A DNA stretch of 64,000 nucleotides from Verrucomicrobiota bacterium (GCA_019510185.1 JAEKKV010000013.1:124001-188000), one strand, 5' to 3'; shown: positions 34,481-44,647, counted from the first letter of the stretch. Translations and numbers: made by a program. Notes: generated from the sequence alone by a model not told the origin.

Positions 34481-36720
34481 CCGGCCGCGCGGGCGATCTT
34501 CTCGCGCAGGTGGGTGCCGCGGGTCTTGGCCTCGCTGTTGCGCACCGCCATGGCATAGGCGGCCGGTTCGCCCACGATGAAAACTTTCTTTTTACCGCGG
34601 GTGATGGCGGTGTAGAGCAGGTTGCGCTGGAGCATCATGAAGTGCGCCTTGAGCAAGGGCACGATCACGACGGGATACTCGCTGCCTTGCGACTTGTGGA
34701 TGCTGATGGCGTAGGCCAGCGCGAGGCTGCCCAGGTCACCCCGATCAAAAACGTGGCTCGTGCCGTCGAAATCGGCGTTGAGCGTGCCCGCTTCCGGATC
34801 GGCCGCGGTGATGGCGCCGATATCTCCGTTGAAGAGGTTTTTGTCGTAGTTGTTGCGCAGCTGGATGACCTTGTCGCCCGGACGATATTCGCCTGAAGGG
34901 CCGCGCACTCCGCGGGGAGCGGCGGCGTTGAGGGCGGACTGAAGCTGGAGGTTGAGGTTGCCCACGCCGGCCGCGCCTTTGTGCATGGGGGCGAGGATTT
35001 GCACGTCGTGGATCGGGTTGAACCACCGGTAATGCATCGGGATGAACTCGGTGCAGAGCTGGATGACCTTGCGCACGGTGTCCTCGGCGGACTCGGCCAC
35101 GATGAACGTGAGGTCGCTCCAGGCCTGTGCGGCGGCGACATCGTTGACGGCGGGCGGGAGCGAGGGATCGCCGGCGTTGATGGCGTGCGCGGTGGTGACG
35201 ATCTGACTTTGGCCTTTCTGGCGGTAGATAACGTTCAGCCGGGTGACGGGGAAGCTGTTTGAAGCCGAGGTTTCGGAGGCGGAGGCGATCAGGTCCTTGA
35301 GGACGTTGCCGGCGCCGACACTGGGGAGCTGGTCGGTGTCGCCCACGAGCAGGAGATGGGCGCGCGAGGGCACGGCCTGGAGGAGGGCGGCGGCGAGGCG
35401 GGTGTCGAGCATCGAGGCCTCGTCCACGATGAGGAAATCGGTGGCGAGCGGCTGATGCTCGTTGGCGACGAAGCCGCCCTTGGCCGGATCGTATTTGAGC
35501 AGGCGATGGATGGTGGAGGCGAAGCCGCCGGTGGTTTCGGCGAGACGTTGCGCGGCGCGGCCGGTGGGGGCGGCGAGGTGCACGCGGACTTTCTTGGCCT
35601 TTAAAATCTCAACGAGGGCGCGAAGGATGGTGGTTTTTCCGGTGCCAGGTCCGCCGGTGAGAATCGAGATTTTGGAGACGAGGGCGTTCTTGAGCGCGGC
35701 GCGTTGTTGTTCGGCGAATTCGAAACCGGCTTTTTGCTCGGCCCACTGCACGGCGGCGCCGGCTTTGATCGGCGGAAGTCCGCTGCCGACCTTGCCCAGG
35801 CGGATGACGGTGGCGGCGATTTTTTGTTCGGCCCGGTCCAGCACGGGGAGTTGCACGAGGGCCGAGCCGGGAAGCGGGTTGTCCACACCGGCGGGCGCAT
35901 GTCGGACAAGGGCGCGGTTTTCGACGAGGGCGGCGAGGCGGGCCTCGATGAATTTCGAATCGGTCTCCAGCAGCGGAGCGGCGTGGTCCACGAGATCGGC
36001 CTCGCGAACGGCGGTGTGACCCTCCTCCTGGAGCGTTTCCATCGCGAAGAGGATGCCGGCGTCGAGGCGAGGCGGGGCGTCGTTGGCGTAGCCGAGGTTG
36101 ATGGCGATGCGATCAGCGGTTTTGAAGCCGATGCCGTCGATCTCACGGGCGACCTTGTAGGGCTCGGTGGTGAGGATGCGCTTGGCCTCGCCGCCGTATT
36201 TGCCGACGAGCTTCACGCACTGCCCGGTCGTCACGCCGTAGGTCTGAAGAAAAATGTAGAGTTCGCGGAAGGCGCGCTGGTCGTCCCAGGCTTTCTTGAT
36301 GGCGGCGGCGCGTTTTTTGCCGATGCCGGGCACGTCGCGGAGTTTGCCCGAATCTTCGCTGAGCACGCGAAAGGTGTCGGTGCCGAACACGTCCACGATC
36401 TTGTTGGCGTAAACTTTGCCGATGCCTTCGACGAGGCCGCTGCCGAGGTATTTGCGAATGCCGTAGACGCTTGACGGCAGCTCGGAGCGGAAGGAGTCGA
36501 TCTTGAATTGGTCGCCGTGCTGGGCGTGTTTTCCCCAGGTGCCGCGGAGATGGAGGGTCTCGCCGCATTGCACGCCGGGCAGCGGGCCGACGATGCTGAC
36601 GCGGGCGTCGGAATTTTCCGCGCGAAACTCCGCGATGGTGTAGTGGTTCTCCTCGTTGAAGAAGATAATGCGTTCGAGAACGCCGGTCAGGGTGTCGGAA
36701 TTGGCGGAGGAGGCGGCCAC
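34477..36720 (-). CDS. recD2: SF1B DNA helicase RecD2
   Basis: 747-residue helicase of the RecD2 type, which acts alone (no RecBC here). The N-terminal part has an OB-like region and helix-hairpin-helix repeats (GIGKVYANKIVDVFG, DVPGIGKKRAAAIKKAW, IDGIGFKTADRIAINLG). The helicase core has Walker A GGPGTGKTTI at about residue 355, Walker B FLIVDEASMLD, LLVGDTDQLPSVGAG, RQKGQSQIV and the C-terminal ALAYAISIHKSQGSEYPVV and LLYTAITRGKKKV. RecD2 unwinds DNA 5'-3' in repair and replication-fork maintenance. It lies 36 bases after the HAD phosphatase gene on the same strand. Confidence 0.93.
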
Positions 36721-36756
36721 GGGTCGCGCAGGATCAACACCGCTTGGGCGGAAAAA

Positions 36757-37416
36757 TCAAACGCGGGCCGCGGCCGGCGCGAATTCGCCTGCGGCGACGG
36801 CGAGAAGGTTGTCGTAGATCGCATCCGCCCCGGCGGCGCGGAGTTCTTCGGCGGAATGGGTTCCCGTGGTGACGGCGAAGCAGGGGAACCCGGCGGCGTG
36901 GGCGGCTTCCACGTCCCACGGCGAATCGCCTACGAGACAGGTCGTGGCGGGATTGGCCTTGAGCTCGGCGAGGGCGTGGGCGGCGAACTCGGGCTGGGGC
37001 TTGAGCCAGTCGGTGTCCTTGGCGCCGAGGATCAGGTCGAGAAACGGCGCGAGGCCCAGGTGGGCGCAGACTGAGCGCGCGGAGGGGCCGTGTTTGTTGG
37101 TAAAGACCGCGCAGGCCACGCCGCGGCGGTGGAGTTGCTCCAGCAGCTCGCGGGCGCCGGGCATCGGCTCCGCGCCTTCGAGCATGGTGATGTCCCAAAA
37201 CGTCCGGTAAATGCGCAGGCCCTCGGCCAATTTTTCCGGAGGGACGAACTTAAGCATGGCGTTTTCCAACCCGCCGCCGATCGCGTTTTTCACCTGTTGG
37301 TAGGTGGGGGCGGGGAGACCGAGCTGCGGCAGGGTGTGGCTGTAGCTGCGGTGGATGGCCGGCAGATGGTCGATCAAGGTGCCGTCGAGATCGAAGAGGA
37401 CGGTGCGAAAGCGCAT
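36757..37416 (-). CDS. HAD-superfamily phosphatase, phosphoglycolate phosphatase-like
   Basis: 219-residue haloacid-dehalogenase hydrolase. FDLDGTLIDHL (residues 8-18) holds the nucleophile Asp and the acid/base Asp; VFTNKHGPSA is motif II; TDWLKPQPEF carries the motif III Lys; LVGDSPWDVEAAHAAGF carries the motif IV Asp. A helical cap lies between. Close in layout to Gph, which removes 2-phosphoglycolate produced in DNA repair; placement upstream of recD2 would fit, but specificity cannot be proved from sequence. Confidence 0.88.
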   Translation of the reverse strand: MRFRTVLFDLDGTLIDHLPAIHRSYSHTLPQLGLPAPTYQQVKNAIGGGLENAMLKFVPPEKLAEGLRIYRTFWDITMLEGAEPMPGARELLEQLHRRGVACAVFTNKHGPSARSVCAHLGLAPFLDLILGAKDTDWLKPQPEFAAHALAELKANPATTCLVGDSPWDVEAAHAAGFPCFAVTTGTHSAEELRAAGADAIYDNLLAVAAGEFAPAAARV

Positions 37417-37509
37417 GGAACCAGCCTAGGCGGTCGGGCGTCTCGCAAACGACACAAAATTTGCATTCCTTCCCGCCCTGCGCCCGTTACACCTCAGCCA
37501 TTGCCCGCG

Positions 37510-38643
37510 ATGTCCGTCCCGCCCGAAATTCCCTGTGCCGCCCGTGTGGAAACACGCGTCGAAGACGATTGCCTGCTGGTGGAACTCGGCGGTTGCTGGC
37601 GGATCACTGAGCGCCGTCCGTCGTGGATCGAGGCGGTCGCCGGGCAGACGCCCGCGCGGGTGCGTCTGGCGTTCGCGGCCGATATCGGGCCGTGGGACAG
37701 TGCCTTGTTGTTATTCGTCCACGAGGGCCGGCAGTGGTGCCGGGAAACCTCCACGCCATGCGACCTTTCGCGTCTGCCCGGCCCGGTGCAGCAATTGCTC
37801 AGGCAGCTGGCGGTGGCAAACGAGGCGCTCAAGCCGGCGGACCGCTCCCGGGATTTTCTTTCGATGGTGGGCCTCGCTGCGCAGGATGTGTGGAGAAAGA
37901 CCTGCGATATCACGACTTTTGTCGGTGAATGCGTGCTCGGCGCGGCCGGCCTGGTCCGGCATTTGAACAAGTTCCGCTGGCGCGACTGCTTGGAGGAAAT
38001 GCAGCAATGCGGGGCGATGGCGCTGCCGATCGTCAGCCTCATCAGCCTGCTGGTGGGCCTCATCATGGCGTATCAATCGGCTGTGTTGATGCGCCAGTTC
38101 GGTGCCGACATCTATGTGGCCGACGCGGTGGGGCTGGTGATGGTGCGCGAGATGGGCGCGATGATGACCGCCATGATTCTGGCCGGGCGCACCGGCGCAG
38201 CCTTCGCCGCCACTCTGGGAAACATGAAGGCGAACGAGGAGATCGACGCCTTGAAAACACTGGGTATCCGCCCGGTGGATTTCCTGGTGATGCCGCGGCT
38301 CGTGGCGCTCGCGTTCATGATGCCCCTGCTGGCGCTTTACGCCAACGCGCTCGGCATCGTCGGCGGCATGGTGGTTTCCCTGGGCATTCTCGATGTTCCG
38401 CCGGCGGCTTATTGGGTGGAAACGCAATCGGCCATCTCGCTTTCCGATGTCACCACCGGCCTGATCAAGGCCTCGGTTTTCGGTCTGCTGGTGGGGCTGG
38501 CGGGCTGCCATTGCGGGTTGCAGGCCGACCGGAGCGCGGCGGGCGTGGGCCGCGCGGCGACTTCCGCCGTGGTGACCGGGCTGCTGCTCATCATTCTCTT
38601 CGACGCCATCTTCGCGGTGGCTTTCAACGTCCTCGGACTCTGA
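37510..38643 (+). CDS. MlaE-family lipid ABC transporter permease with N-terminal STAS-like domain
   Basis: 377-residue inner-membrane permease. Residues about 1-115 are cytoplasmic and look like the STAS-type extension found in some MlaE proteins (VEDDCLLVELGGCWRITER). The rest is the MlaE fold with several membrane segments (MALPIVSLISLLVGLIMAYQSAVLM, LVALAFMMPLLALYANALGIVGGMVV, VVTGLLLIILFDAIFAVAF) and the conserved REMGAMMTAMILAGRTGAAFAA and NEEIDALKTLGI, the latter being the coupling region. Together with the next three genes it forms an operon for phospholipid transport between inner and outer membranes. ATG at 37510 gives a normal length; the longer upstream frame overlaps the antisense HAD gene. 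Confidence 0.92.
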   Translation: MSVPPEIPCAARVETRVEDDCLLVELGGCWRITERRPSWIEAVAGQTPARVRLAFAADIGPWDSALLLFVHEGRQWCRETSTPCDLSRLPGPVQQLLRQLAVANEALKPADRSRDFLSMVGLAAQDVWRKTCDITTFVGECVLGAAGLVRHLNKFRWRDCLEEMQQCGAMALPIVSLISLLVGLIMAYQSAVLMRQFGADIYVADAVGLVMVREMGAMMTAMILAGRTGAAFAATLGNMKANEEIDALKTLGIRPVDFLVMPRLVALAFMMPLLALYANALGIVGGMVVSLGILDVPPAAYWVETQSAISLSDVTTGLIKASVFGLLVGLAGCHCGLQADRSAAGVGRAATSAVVTGLLLIILFDAIFAVAFNVLGL

Positions 38644-38647
38644 CCGC

Positions 38648-39409
38648 ATGAACGCTCCCGCCACCCCCGCCATCGACGTCGCCGGACTGGAGTGCGGCTA
38701 TGACGACAACATCCTGCTGGAAAACCTGAACTTCCAGGTCGGGCGCGCGGAGATCTTCTTCGTCATCGGTGGCTCCGGTTGCGGCAAAAGCACGCTCTTG
38801 CGCCACCTGGTCGGCCTGCGAAAGCCCACGGCGGGGACCGTTAAATTTTTCGGCGAATCCTTCGGCGAGGCCGACGCCTCCCGGCAACGCGCGCTGCTCA
38901 AGACTTTTGGCGTCCTCTATCAGGGCGGGGCGCTGTGGAGCTCGCTGACCTTGCGGCAGAACATTTCCCTGCCGTTGGAGGAATACACCGCGCTCAAGGC
39001 GGACGAACGCGAGGACATCATCGCCATGAAACTCGCGCAGGTGGGACTCACCGGCTACGAAAACTATTATCCGTCCGAGATCAGCGGCGGCATGCGGAAG
39101 CGGGCGGCGCTCGCCCGCGCGCTGGCTCTCGATCCGGCCATCGTTTTTTTCGACGAGCCCTCGGCCGGCCTCGACCCGCTCACCTCGCGCAATCTCGACG
39201 AACTCATCGTCAATATTCGCGACATGCTCGGCACCACCTGCGTGGTCGTATCGCACGAGCTCGCGTCGATTTTCGCTATCGCGAACCGCGTCATCATGTT
39301 GGACCGCGAGGCCCGGGGCATCATTGCCGATGGCGATCCGCGCGTCCTGGCCCGGGAGAGCGCAGACCCGCGGGTGCGGTCGTTTCTCAATCGTGGCGAG
39401 ATTGCCTGA
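38648..39409 (+). CDS. MlaF-type ATP-binding protein
   Basis: 253-residue ABC ATPase. GGSGCGKST Walker A at residues 41-49, Q-loop in LYQGGALWSSLTLRQN (typical of MlaF), signature EISGGMRKRAALARALAL, Walker B IVFFDEPSAGLDP, and H-loop VVVSHELASIF. It powers the MlaE permease encoded four bases upstream; the MCE-domain protein follows. Confidence 0.95.
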   Translation: MNAPATPAIDVAGLECGYDDNILLENLNFQVGRAEIFFVIGGSGCGKSTLLRHLVGLRKPTAGTVKFFGESFGEADASRQRALLKTFGVLYQGGALWSSLTLRQNISLPLEEYTALKADEREDIIAMKLAQVGLTGYENYYPSEISGGMRKRAALARALALDPAIVFFDEPSAGLDPLTSRNLDELIVNIRDMLGTTCVVVSHELASIFAIANRVIMLDREARGIIADGDPRVLARESADPRVRSFLNRGEIA

Positions 39410-39466
39410 GCCGTTTTCATATTAAGCCTGTCCAATCCCGCTAATCTTCCTCAAAACCCAAATCTC

Positions 39467-40465
39467 GTGAAGACCAAGGTCAGTCCTGCCGTCGTCGGTC
39501 TCTTTGTCCTGGGCGCTTTCGTGCTCGGTCTGGGCGCGCTGTTTGCGTTCGGCGGCGTGAACTTTTTTTCCAAGCCGGAGCGCTTCATCGTCTATTTTGA
39601 CGAATCCATCCACGGCCTCGACCTCGGTTCGCCGGTGAAGCTGCGCGGCGTCCGTGTGGGGCGGGTAGTCGATCTCAACCTCCGCTACGTGCCCGCGCGC
39701 AACAAATCGGTGGTCGCCGTCGTGTGCGAATTGAACCGCAACATGATCGCCGACGAGAACGGCGTGCTCATCGACGTTTCCGACCGCCGTCAGCTGCAAG
39801 GCCTCATCGACCGGGGCATGCGAGCCCAACTGGGCGTGATCGGGTTGGCCACCGGCCTGCTTTACGTGGAACTCGATTTCTTCGACCCGCAGCTTTACCC
39901 CGCGAAATTGCGCCCGGGGCTGAGCACCAAGTACGCGGAGATGCCCGCCGTGCCCTCGGCCATTTCCGAATTCCAGGCCAATCTCACCGAGATCCTCAAT
40001 GATGTGAAACGAGTCGACTTTGCCGGCCTCTCCCGGGAGATGCAGGGCTTGCTGACCGATGCCCGCAAGAAGGTGAACGCGATGGATACCGCCGGCCTGG
40101 TCGTGCAATGGACGCGGGCGGGTCTCGCGGTTGAGCAGCTGGCCGGCTCGCCCGAACTCAGGCAGGCTCTCGTCAACATGAGCGAGGCCTCGGCCAAATT
40201 GAACACCATCCTCGCCAAGTTCGAGCAGGGCGGCCCGTCGCCCGAACAACTGGCCGGCACCCTGGAGGACGCAAAAAAAGCCATCGGCTCCTTCACGGCC
40301 ACCGTCACGACGATGCAGCGCTTCATCAACGCCCAGCAGAACTTGGGCGACGATGCCTCCAAGGCGTTCGTGAAGCTCGGCGAGGCCTCGTCCGCCGTGC
40401 AGCAGCTCGCCGATTACCTGGAGCGCAATCCCAACGCCCTGCTCACCGGCCGCAAGGCCCCCTGA
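39467..40465 (+). CDS. MlaD/MCE-domain lipid-binding protein
   Basis: 332-residue protein anchored by one N-terminal membrane helix (about residues 8-29), with a periplasmic MCE domain (ERFIVYFDESIHGLDLGSPVKLRGVRVGRV, DRGMRAQLGVIGLATGLLYVELDF) and a long helical C-terminal part (ELRQALVNMSEASAKLNTILAKFEQ, SSAVQQLADYLERNPNALL) expected to form the hexameric pore or needle. Third gene of the mla-like operon; 57 bases after the ATPase gene. Confidence 0.93.
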   Translation: MKTKVSPAVVGLFVLGAFVLGLGALFAFGGVNFFSKPERFIVYFDESIHGLDLGSPVKLRGVRVGRVVDLNLRYVPARNKSVVAVVCELNRNMIADENGVLIDVSDRRQLQGLIDRGMRAQLGVIGLATGLLYVELDFFDPQLYPAKLRPGLSTKYAEMPAVPSAISEFQANLTEILNDVKRVDFAGLSREMQGLLTDARKKVNAMDTAGLVVQWTRAGLAVEQLAGSPELRQALVNMSEASAKLNTILAKFEQGGPSPEQLAGTLEDAKKAIGSFTATVTTMQRFINAQQNLGDDASKAFVKLGEASSAVQQLADYLERNPNALLTGRKAP

Positions 40466-40496
40466 ACCGACGGACTTTCCAAAGCCCCGCCGCCCG

Positions 40497-41150
40497 ATGA
40501 ACACCACCGCTTCGCGTCAGACTGGCCGCCTCCGCCTTGGCCTCCTGCTTTTCCTCGCCTGTCTGTTCCAGACGGGCTGTTCGCTCCTCCCCGAGCCCAA
40601 GGCCGATCCGACGCGCTACTATGTGTTGACCGGGCCGGTTGCCTCCGAGCCGGCGCATCCCGGCCAAGGAGCCCTCGTCCTTGGACTCAAGAGCGTTCAG
40701 GTCGCGTCCTATCTCAACGGCAAGGCGATGATCGTGCGCAACGCGCCCAACGAAATCGCCTACCAAGACTTCGCTCGTTGGGCCGAGCCCCTCGATGTTG
40801 GCGTGGGCCGGTTGGTGGCGGAACGCTTGGCAGCCTCGGAAAAGATAAAACGGGTTTACCCGCAACCGTTTCCGTTCGATGTGGAGCGCGATTATGACGT
40901 GCGCATCGAAGTTCTCCGCTGCGAAGGAGCGCGGAAGGCCGATGGCACGACAGTGGCGAGTTTCGCCTGCATGGTCGAAGTGACCCAAGCCAAGCCGGGC
41001 GGTTCGGTGGTGTTGCGTAAGGTTTTCTCCGCGCCGGAAACCCCATGGAATGGTCAGGATTTTTCCGCACTCGCCCGGCAGTTGAGCGGCGCGCTGGATG
41101 CGTTGATTGCCGACGTGATTTCCGCGCTGCCCGCTCGCGATCTAAGATAA
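40497..41150 (+). CDS. ABC-type transport auxiliary lipoprotein, PqiC-like
   Basis: 217-residue lipoprotein: hydrophobic segment LRLGLLLFLACLFQTGC ending in a lipobox cysteine (about residue 28), then the auxiliary-lipoprotein domain with DPTRYYVLTGPV, GLKSVQVASYLNGKAMIVRNAPNEI, RWAEPLDVGVGRLVAERL and LARQLSGALDALIADV. PqiC-type lipoproteins sit in the outer membrane and complete MCE transport systems. Fourth gene of the operon; it replaces the soluble MlaC carrier, which is absent. A hairpin (41183-41201, CGAGCC/GGCTCG) follows the stop but lacks a T tract. Confidence 0.9.
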   Translation: MNTTASRQTGRLRLGLLLFLACLFQTGCSLLPEPKADPTRYYVLTGPVASEPAHPGQGALVLGLKSVQVASYLNGKAMIVRNAPNEIAYQDFARWAEPLDVGVGRLVAERLAASEKIKRVYPQPFPFDVERDYDVRIEVLRCEGARKADGTTVASFACMVEVTQAKPGGSVVLRKVFSAPETPWNGQDFSALARQLSGALDALIADVISALPARDLR

Positions 41151-41300
41151 GGGAAGCCAGGATCTTGCTTCGCCGCCCTGTGCGAGCCCTGCTTCGGCTC
41201 GTATGCATGCTGTGAATATGTAAAATTACGGTGCCGGGAGTTTGCGTTGTTGCTTTTTCAGCCCCAGCCGCAAAGTTCAGTTTTCTTACCCCCGCATATT

Positions 41301-44300
41301 ATGAAATACCTCTTGGCCGTCCTCCTTGCGGCTACTTTCAGCGTGCCTGTGCTTACGGCCGCCCCACTTAATGATAAGTTTGCCAATGCGACGGCGATCC
41401 GGCTCTCCTCCTCCCCCTTTGATTCCCTCGGTGTCGTCGGCCCGAGCCGTGCCACCGTTACCGGTAGCAATGTGGGTGCTACGAAGGAAGCGGGTGAGCC
41501 TGATCATGCGGGCTTCGCCGGCGGCCACTCGGTTTGGTGGACTTGGGTGGCACCGGACAATGGCGTAGTCACGATTGATACGGCGGGCAGCACGATTGCG
41601 GGCACAACGCTCCCCTTGGATACCACACTTGCGGTGTACACCGGCCTTTCGGTCGATACGCTGGTCGTCAAAGCCTACGATGACGACGCTTCAGCGACCC
41701 TTGTCACGAGCAAGGTTTCCTTCAGTGTTATAAAAAACCAGATATATCGCATAGCGGTCGACGGCTATTCAACGGTGACGGGTTCCATCGTTCTTAACGT
41801 TAATTTGGGGCCCGATACCCGGATTAACCTGCAAAAGTCGTTTACCGCTAACGATGATTTTGTCGATCGGGCGTCTTTGGCCGGCGATTATCTGCTGGCG
41901 ACGGGCGATTCTTACCTAGCGACGATTGAAACGGGCGAAACCGCTTTGGGGGGGTATGGGAGTGTGATTTATGGTACGCTCAATTCCATCTGGTACACGT
42001 GGACGGCCCCCACTTCCGGGACGGTGTCTATTGCAACCACGGAGACCACTCATGACCATTTTTTCTGGCTGTATTACTACACCATAATTGATGTTTATGA
42101 AGGGGATACACTTGATACGCTGACACCCGCAGTTGATCCGGTGACACTCTTAGACATCTCGAATTTTGCTTATTCAACATCCGGAACGGCTACAGTCACT
42201 GTGCAGAAGGCGGTTGTCGCCGGAGAAACTTTGCAACTGCGTATCTCTGATTATCCCGCGGACTCCGGAGCCGCCGTCAAACTCCGCATTAGCTTGGATA
42301 AGAGTACTGGAGCCCCTGCGAATGATCGATTTGCGAAAGCCGCATTGTTGACCGGATCGTCTGCGGCCGCCGCTGCAAACAACGACAAGGCCACGTCGGA
42401 AACCAACGAGTTGTCGCCGCTCACTGCCAACGCTTCTCTTTGGTGGGTTTGGGTTGCTCCCAAATCTGGCGTAGTGACGGTCAATACCACTGGAAGTACC
42501 GTCTCCAATTCCACCACCACGCTGGATACGATGATAGGCATTTATACCGGCACGACAGTGAGTAATTTGACCGCGGCTCCTTTGACCGGCGGAAGCAACA
42601 ATACCATCGGCTCGACTGACACGGCTACCTTTGCAGTGACGGCCGGGACTCCCTATTATATAGCCGTCGATTCCGCGGTTCCGGGCACGACGGGCGATAT
42701 CAAGCTGAACCTCGCCTTTACGGCCAGCGCTCCCGTCATCACGACCGATCTGGTCAACGCTAGCGGGTATGCCGGACAGACCGCGACTTTCTCTGTGACC
42801 AACACCGGGCAGACGCCTTCGGTGACGCCGCCTATTTATGTATGGCAGCGGAAACCCGCTGGCACGTCTACGTGGTCTACTGTGACCTCGGCGGGCGATT
42901 ACGGGATCGCGGCCACCGTTGTTTCCGGTTTGTCCGCCACTTCGACGCTGACGATCTCCAACCTCAATTCGGGCATGACAGGAGATCAATTCCGCTGCGT
43001 GATCACCAACCCCGCCGGCCAAGTCACGAGTCAAACGGCCACTCTTTCGGTGATATCCTATCAATATTATGTGGCCGGGGCGGCTTCCATGGCGCTCTCT
43101 CCCGGCGGCACCGGAAAATACTTTGCCAGCGGTCTGCCAGCCGGCCTGACCCTAGATGCGACCACAGGGCTGGTCACGGGTACGATCACGGCCAAGCCTG
43201 GCAGTTATACGGTGACGTATTGGAGACAGTCGGCTCCCACGGTCAAGAGGACCATGATCATCACGGTAACCGCCCTTCCGTCCGGCCTGCAGGGCAGCTT
43301 TGAAGGACTCTTTGTCGATGGGACGGGAGCTTTCGTGGGCAAGCTTCAACTGCTGGTGTCGTCGACCGGGGCCTACTCGGGAACCATGACTTACCAAGGG
43401 CGGTTTAGCGCCTTGAAGGGCATCCTTAATCTCACCCCTGTTTCCACCGGTACGGACCTGAGTGTCACCACCAAAGGCGGAGTCGACAATCTCCCGGTGG
43501 TCCGTGTCGCTTTGAACACGGTGAGCCTGACCTTCTCCATCAACATTGCGACCTCGGCACTCACGGCTTCGCTGACCAACGGCTCAACCACCTATACGTT
43601 GGTCGATGGAACGACCATACCCACCCTGACGTCAGTCGCCTGGGCCAAGACCTACACGCTGGTCTTCGGCACTCCGACCGGAATTGCCCTGTCGGGCGGG
43701 CAGACTGCTCCGGAAGGGGCGGGCTACGGCCTTGTGACGATCAACAGCGCCGGTCTTATGAAGCTCACGGGCAAGACGGCTGATGGCACCGTTCTGACCG
43801 CTTCGGCGGCATCCGACTCCAGCGCCAGTTACCGCTTTTTCCTCCCGATCTACAAAAACGGGCTGGGCTATCTCGCGGGCTTTATGCCTCTGAGCACGCG
43901 CACCGACGGCAATTATCACCTGGCTACAGTTGCAGGCACCGACTTTTACTGGTCCAAGCCGGCCGACTCCGCGGACACGAGCTATCCGCTTGGTTTTGGT
44001 ATGGTGGGGCTGGATGTGTCGATGGAGCCATGGATTGTGCAGCCGGACGCCTGGCTGATCGGGCCGCTGGGACTCTATAATACCAGCAACATCGGCGGAT
44101 TTAATCTGGCGCTCGCCCATTCGACCGCCGGAGTTTCCAATGCTTCGCCGAACACACGAATCTTGCCCACGACGCTGCTCTTGAGTGCCACGTCCACGGT
44201 GTCCGTGACGGACGATTCCACAACTGCGTCGGTGAATGAAGCCCTGAATCCCAATCTGTGGACCGTCAAAATCAACCGCTCCACCGGTCTGTTTACCGGT

Positions 44301-44504
44301 AGTTTCAGGCTGACGGACACGGTGTCGGGCAAGGTGGTCACGCGCACGGTGCCGGTGGAGGGTGTCCTCCAGCAGTTGCCGGGGGCGATTGGCAATGCCG
44401 CGCTGTCGTCGGGGGTTAAGTTCGGCCAGGGTTTCTTCCTGCTCCCGCCAACCGTCTCGACCGGGAAAACGGTTTCAGGAAAGGTTGAGTTCGCCGCTCC
44501 ATAA
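41301..44504 (+). CDS. Large secreted protein with three PPC-like modules and Ig-like domain
   Basis: 1067-residue exported protein. Signal peptide MKYLLAVLLAATFSVPVLTA is followed by three related beta-sandwich modules at about 22-168, 182-332 and 338-474. Each begins ND(K/D/R)F and contains a W-W/Y-x-W-x-A-P core (WWTWVAPDNGVVTI, WYTWTAPTSGTVSI, WWVWVAPKSGVVTV), like bacterial pre-peptidase C-terminal domains. An Ig-like module follows (YAGQTATFSV, DQFRCVITNPAG), then a putative-Ig segment (GLPAGLTLDATTGLVTGTIT), then C-terminal repeats of the kind SYSGTMTYQG / GLFTGSFRLTDTVSGK. No enzyme domain is seen; probably a cell-surface adhesin or binding protein. The composition is more AT-rich than neighbours. 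ATG at 41301 starts the signal peptide. Confidence 0.88.
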   Translation: MKYLLAVLLAATFSVPVLTAAPLNDKFANATAIRLSSSPFDSLGVVGPSRATVTGSNVGATKEAGEPDHAGFAGGHSVWWTWVAPDNGVVTIDTAGSTIAGTTLPLDTTLAVYTGLSVDTLVVKAYDDDASATLVTSKVSFSVIKNQIYRIAVDGYSTVTGSIVLNVNLGPDTRINLQKSFTANDDFVDRASLAGDYLLATGDSYLATIETGETALGGYGSVIYGTLNSIWYTWTAPTSGTVSIATTETTHDHFFWLYYYTIIDVYEGDTLDTLTPAVDPVTLLDISNFAYSTSGTATVTVQKAVVAGETLQLRISDYPADSGAAVKLRISLDKSTGAPANDRFAKAALLTGSSAAAAANNDKATSETNELSPLTANASLWWVWVAPKSGVVTVNTTGSTVSNSTTTLDTMIGIYTGTTVSNLTAAPLTGGSNNTIGSTDTATFAVTAGTPYYIAVDSAVPGTTGDIKLNLAFTASAPVITTDLVNASGYAGQTATFSVTNTGQTPSVTPPIYVWQRKPAGTSTWSTVTSAGDYGIAATVVSGLSATSTLTISNLNSGMTGDQFRCVITNPAGQVTSQTATLSVISYQYYVAGAASMALSPGGTGKYFASGLPAGLTLDATTGLVTGTITAKPGSYTVTYWRQSAPTVKRTMIITVTALPSGLQGSFEGLFVDGTGAFVGKLQLLVSSTGAYSGTMTYQGRFSALKGILNLTPVSTGTDLSVTTKGGVDNLPVVRVALNTVSLTFSINIATSALTASLTNGSTTYTLVDGTTIPTLTSVAWAKTYTLVFGTPTGIALSGGQTAPEGAGYGLVTINSAGLMKLTGKTADGTVLTASAASDSSASYRFFLPIYKNGLGYLAGFMPLSTRTDGNYHLATVAGTDFYWSKPADSADTSYPLGFGMVGLDVSMEPWIVQPDAWLIGPLGLYNTSNIGGFNLALAHSTAGVSNASPNTRILPTTLLLSATSTVSVTDDSTTASVNEALNPNLWTVKINRSTGLFTGSFRLTDTVSGKVVTRTVPVEGVLQQLPGAIGNAALSSGVKFGQGFFLLPPTVSTGKTVSGKVEFAAP

Positions 44505-44530
44505 AGGGGGCTGCACCGCTCATCCTCTTC

Positions 44531-44565
44531 AGCCGCCGCGGGCTTTGCCCTGCGGCGGCTTTTTT
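44531..44565 (+). terminator. Rho-independent terminator of the PPC-protein gene
   Basis: GCCGCCGC (44532-44539) pairs with GCGGCGGC (44552-44559), extended by inner G-C pairs, with six T following. Confidence 0.9.
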
Positions 44566-44614
44566 GCGGCTTGATCGGGCCGGTGGTTAACCGGCGCGAC
44601 GTCGGTTGACGGAC

Positions 44615-44647
44615 AAAAAAAGGCCGGACGCATCGGTCCGGCTTTTT
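44615..44647 (-). terminator. Terminator of dapL (bidirectional)
   Basis: GCCGGAC (44623-44629) pairs with GTCCGGC (44636-44642); flanked by seven A on the left (T run on the minus strand) and five T on the right. Confidence 0.85.

Noticed and set aside
37090..37509. 140-codon N-terminal extension of the MlaE-type permease
   Set aside because: Lies antisense to the HAD phosphatase gene and has no similarity to MlaE proteins.
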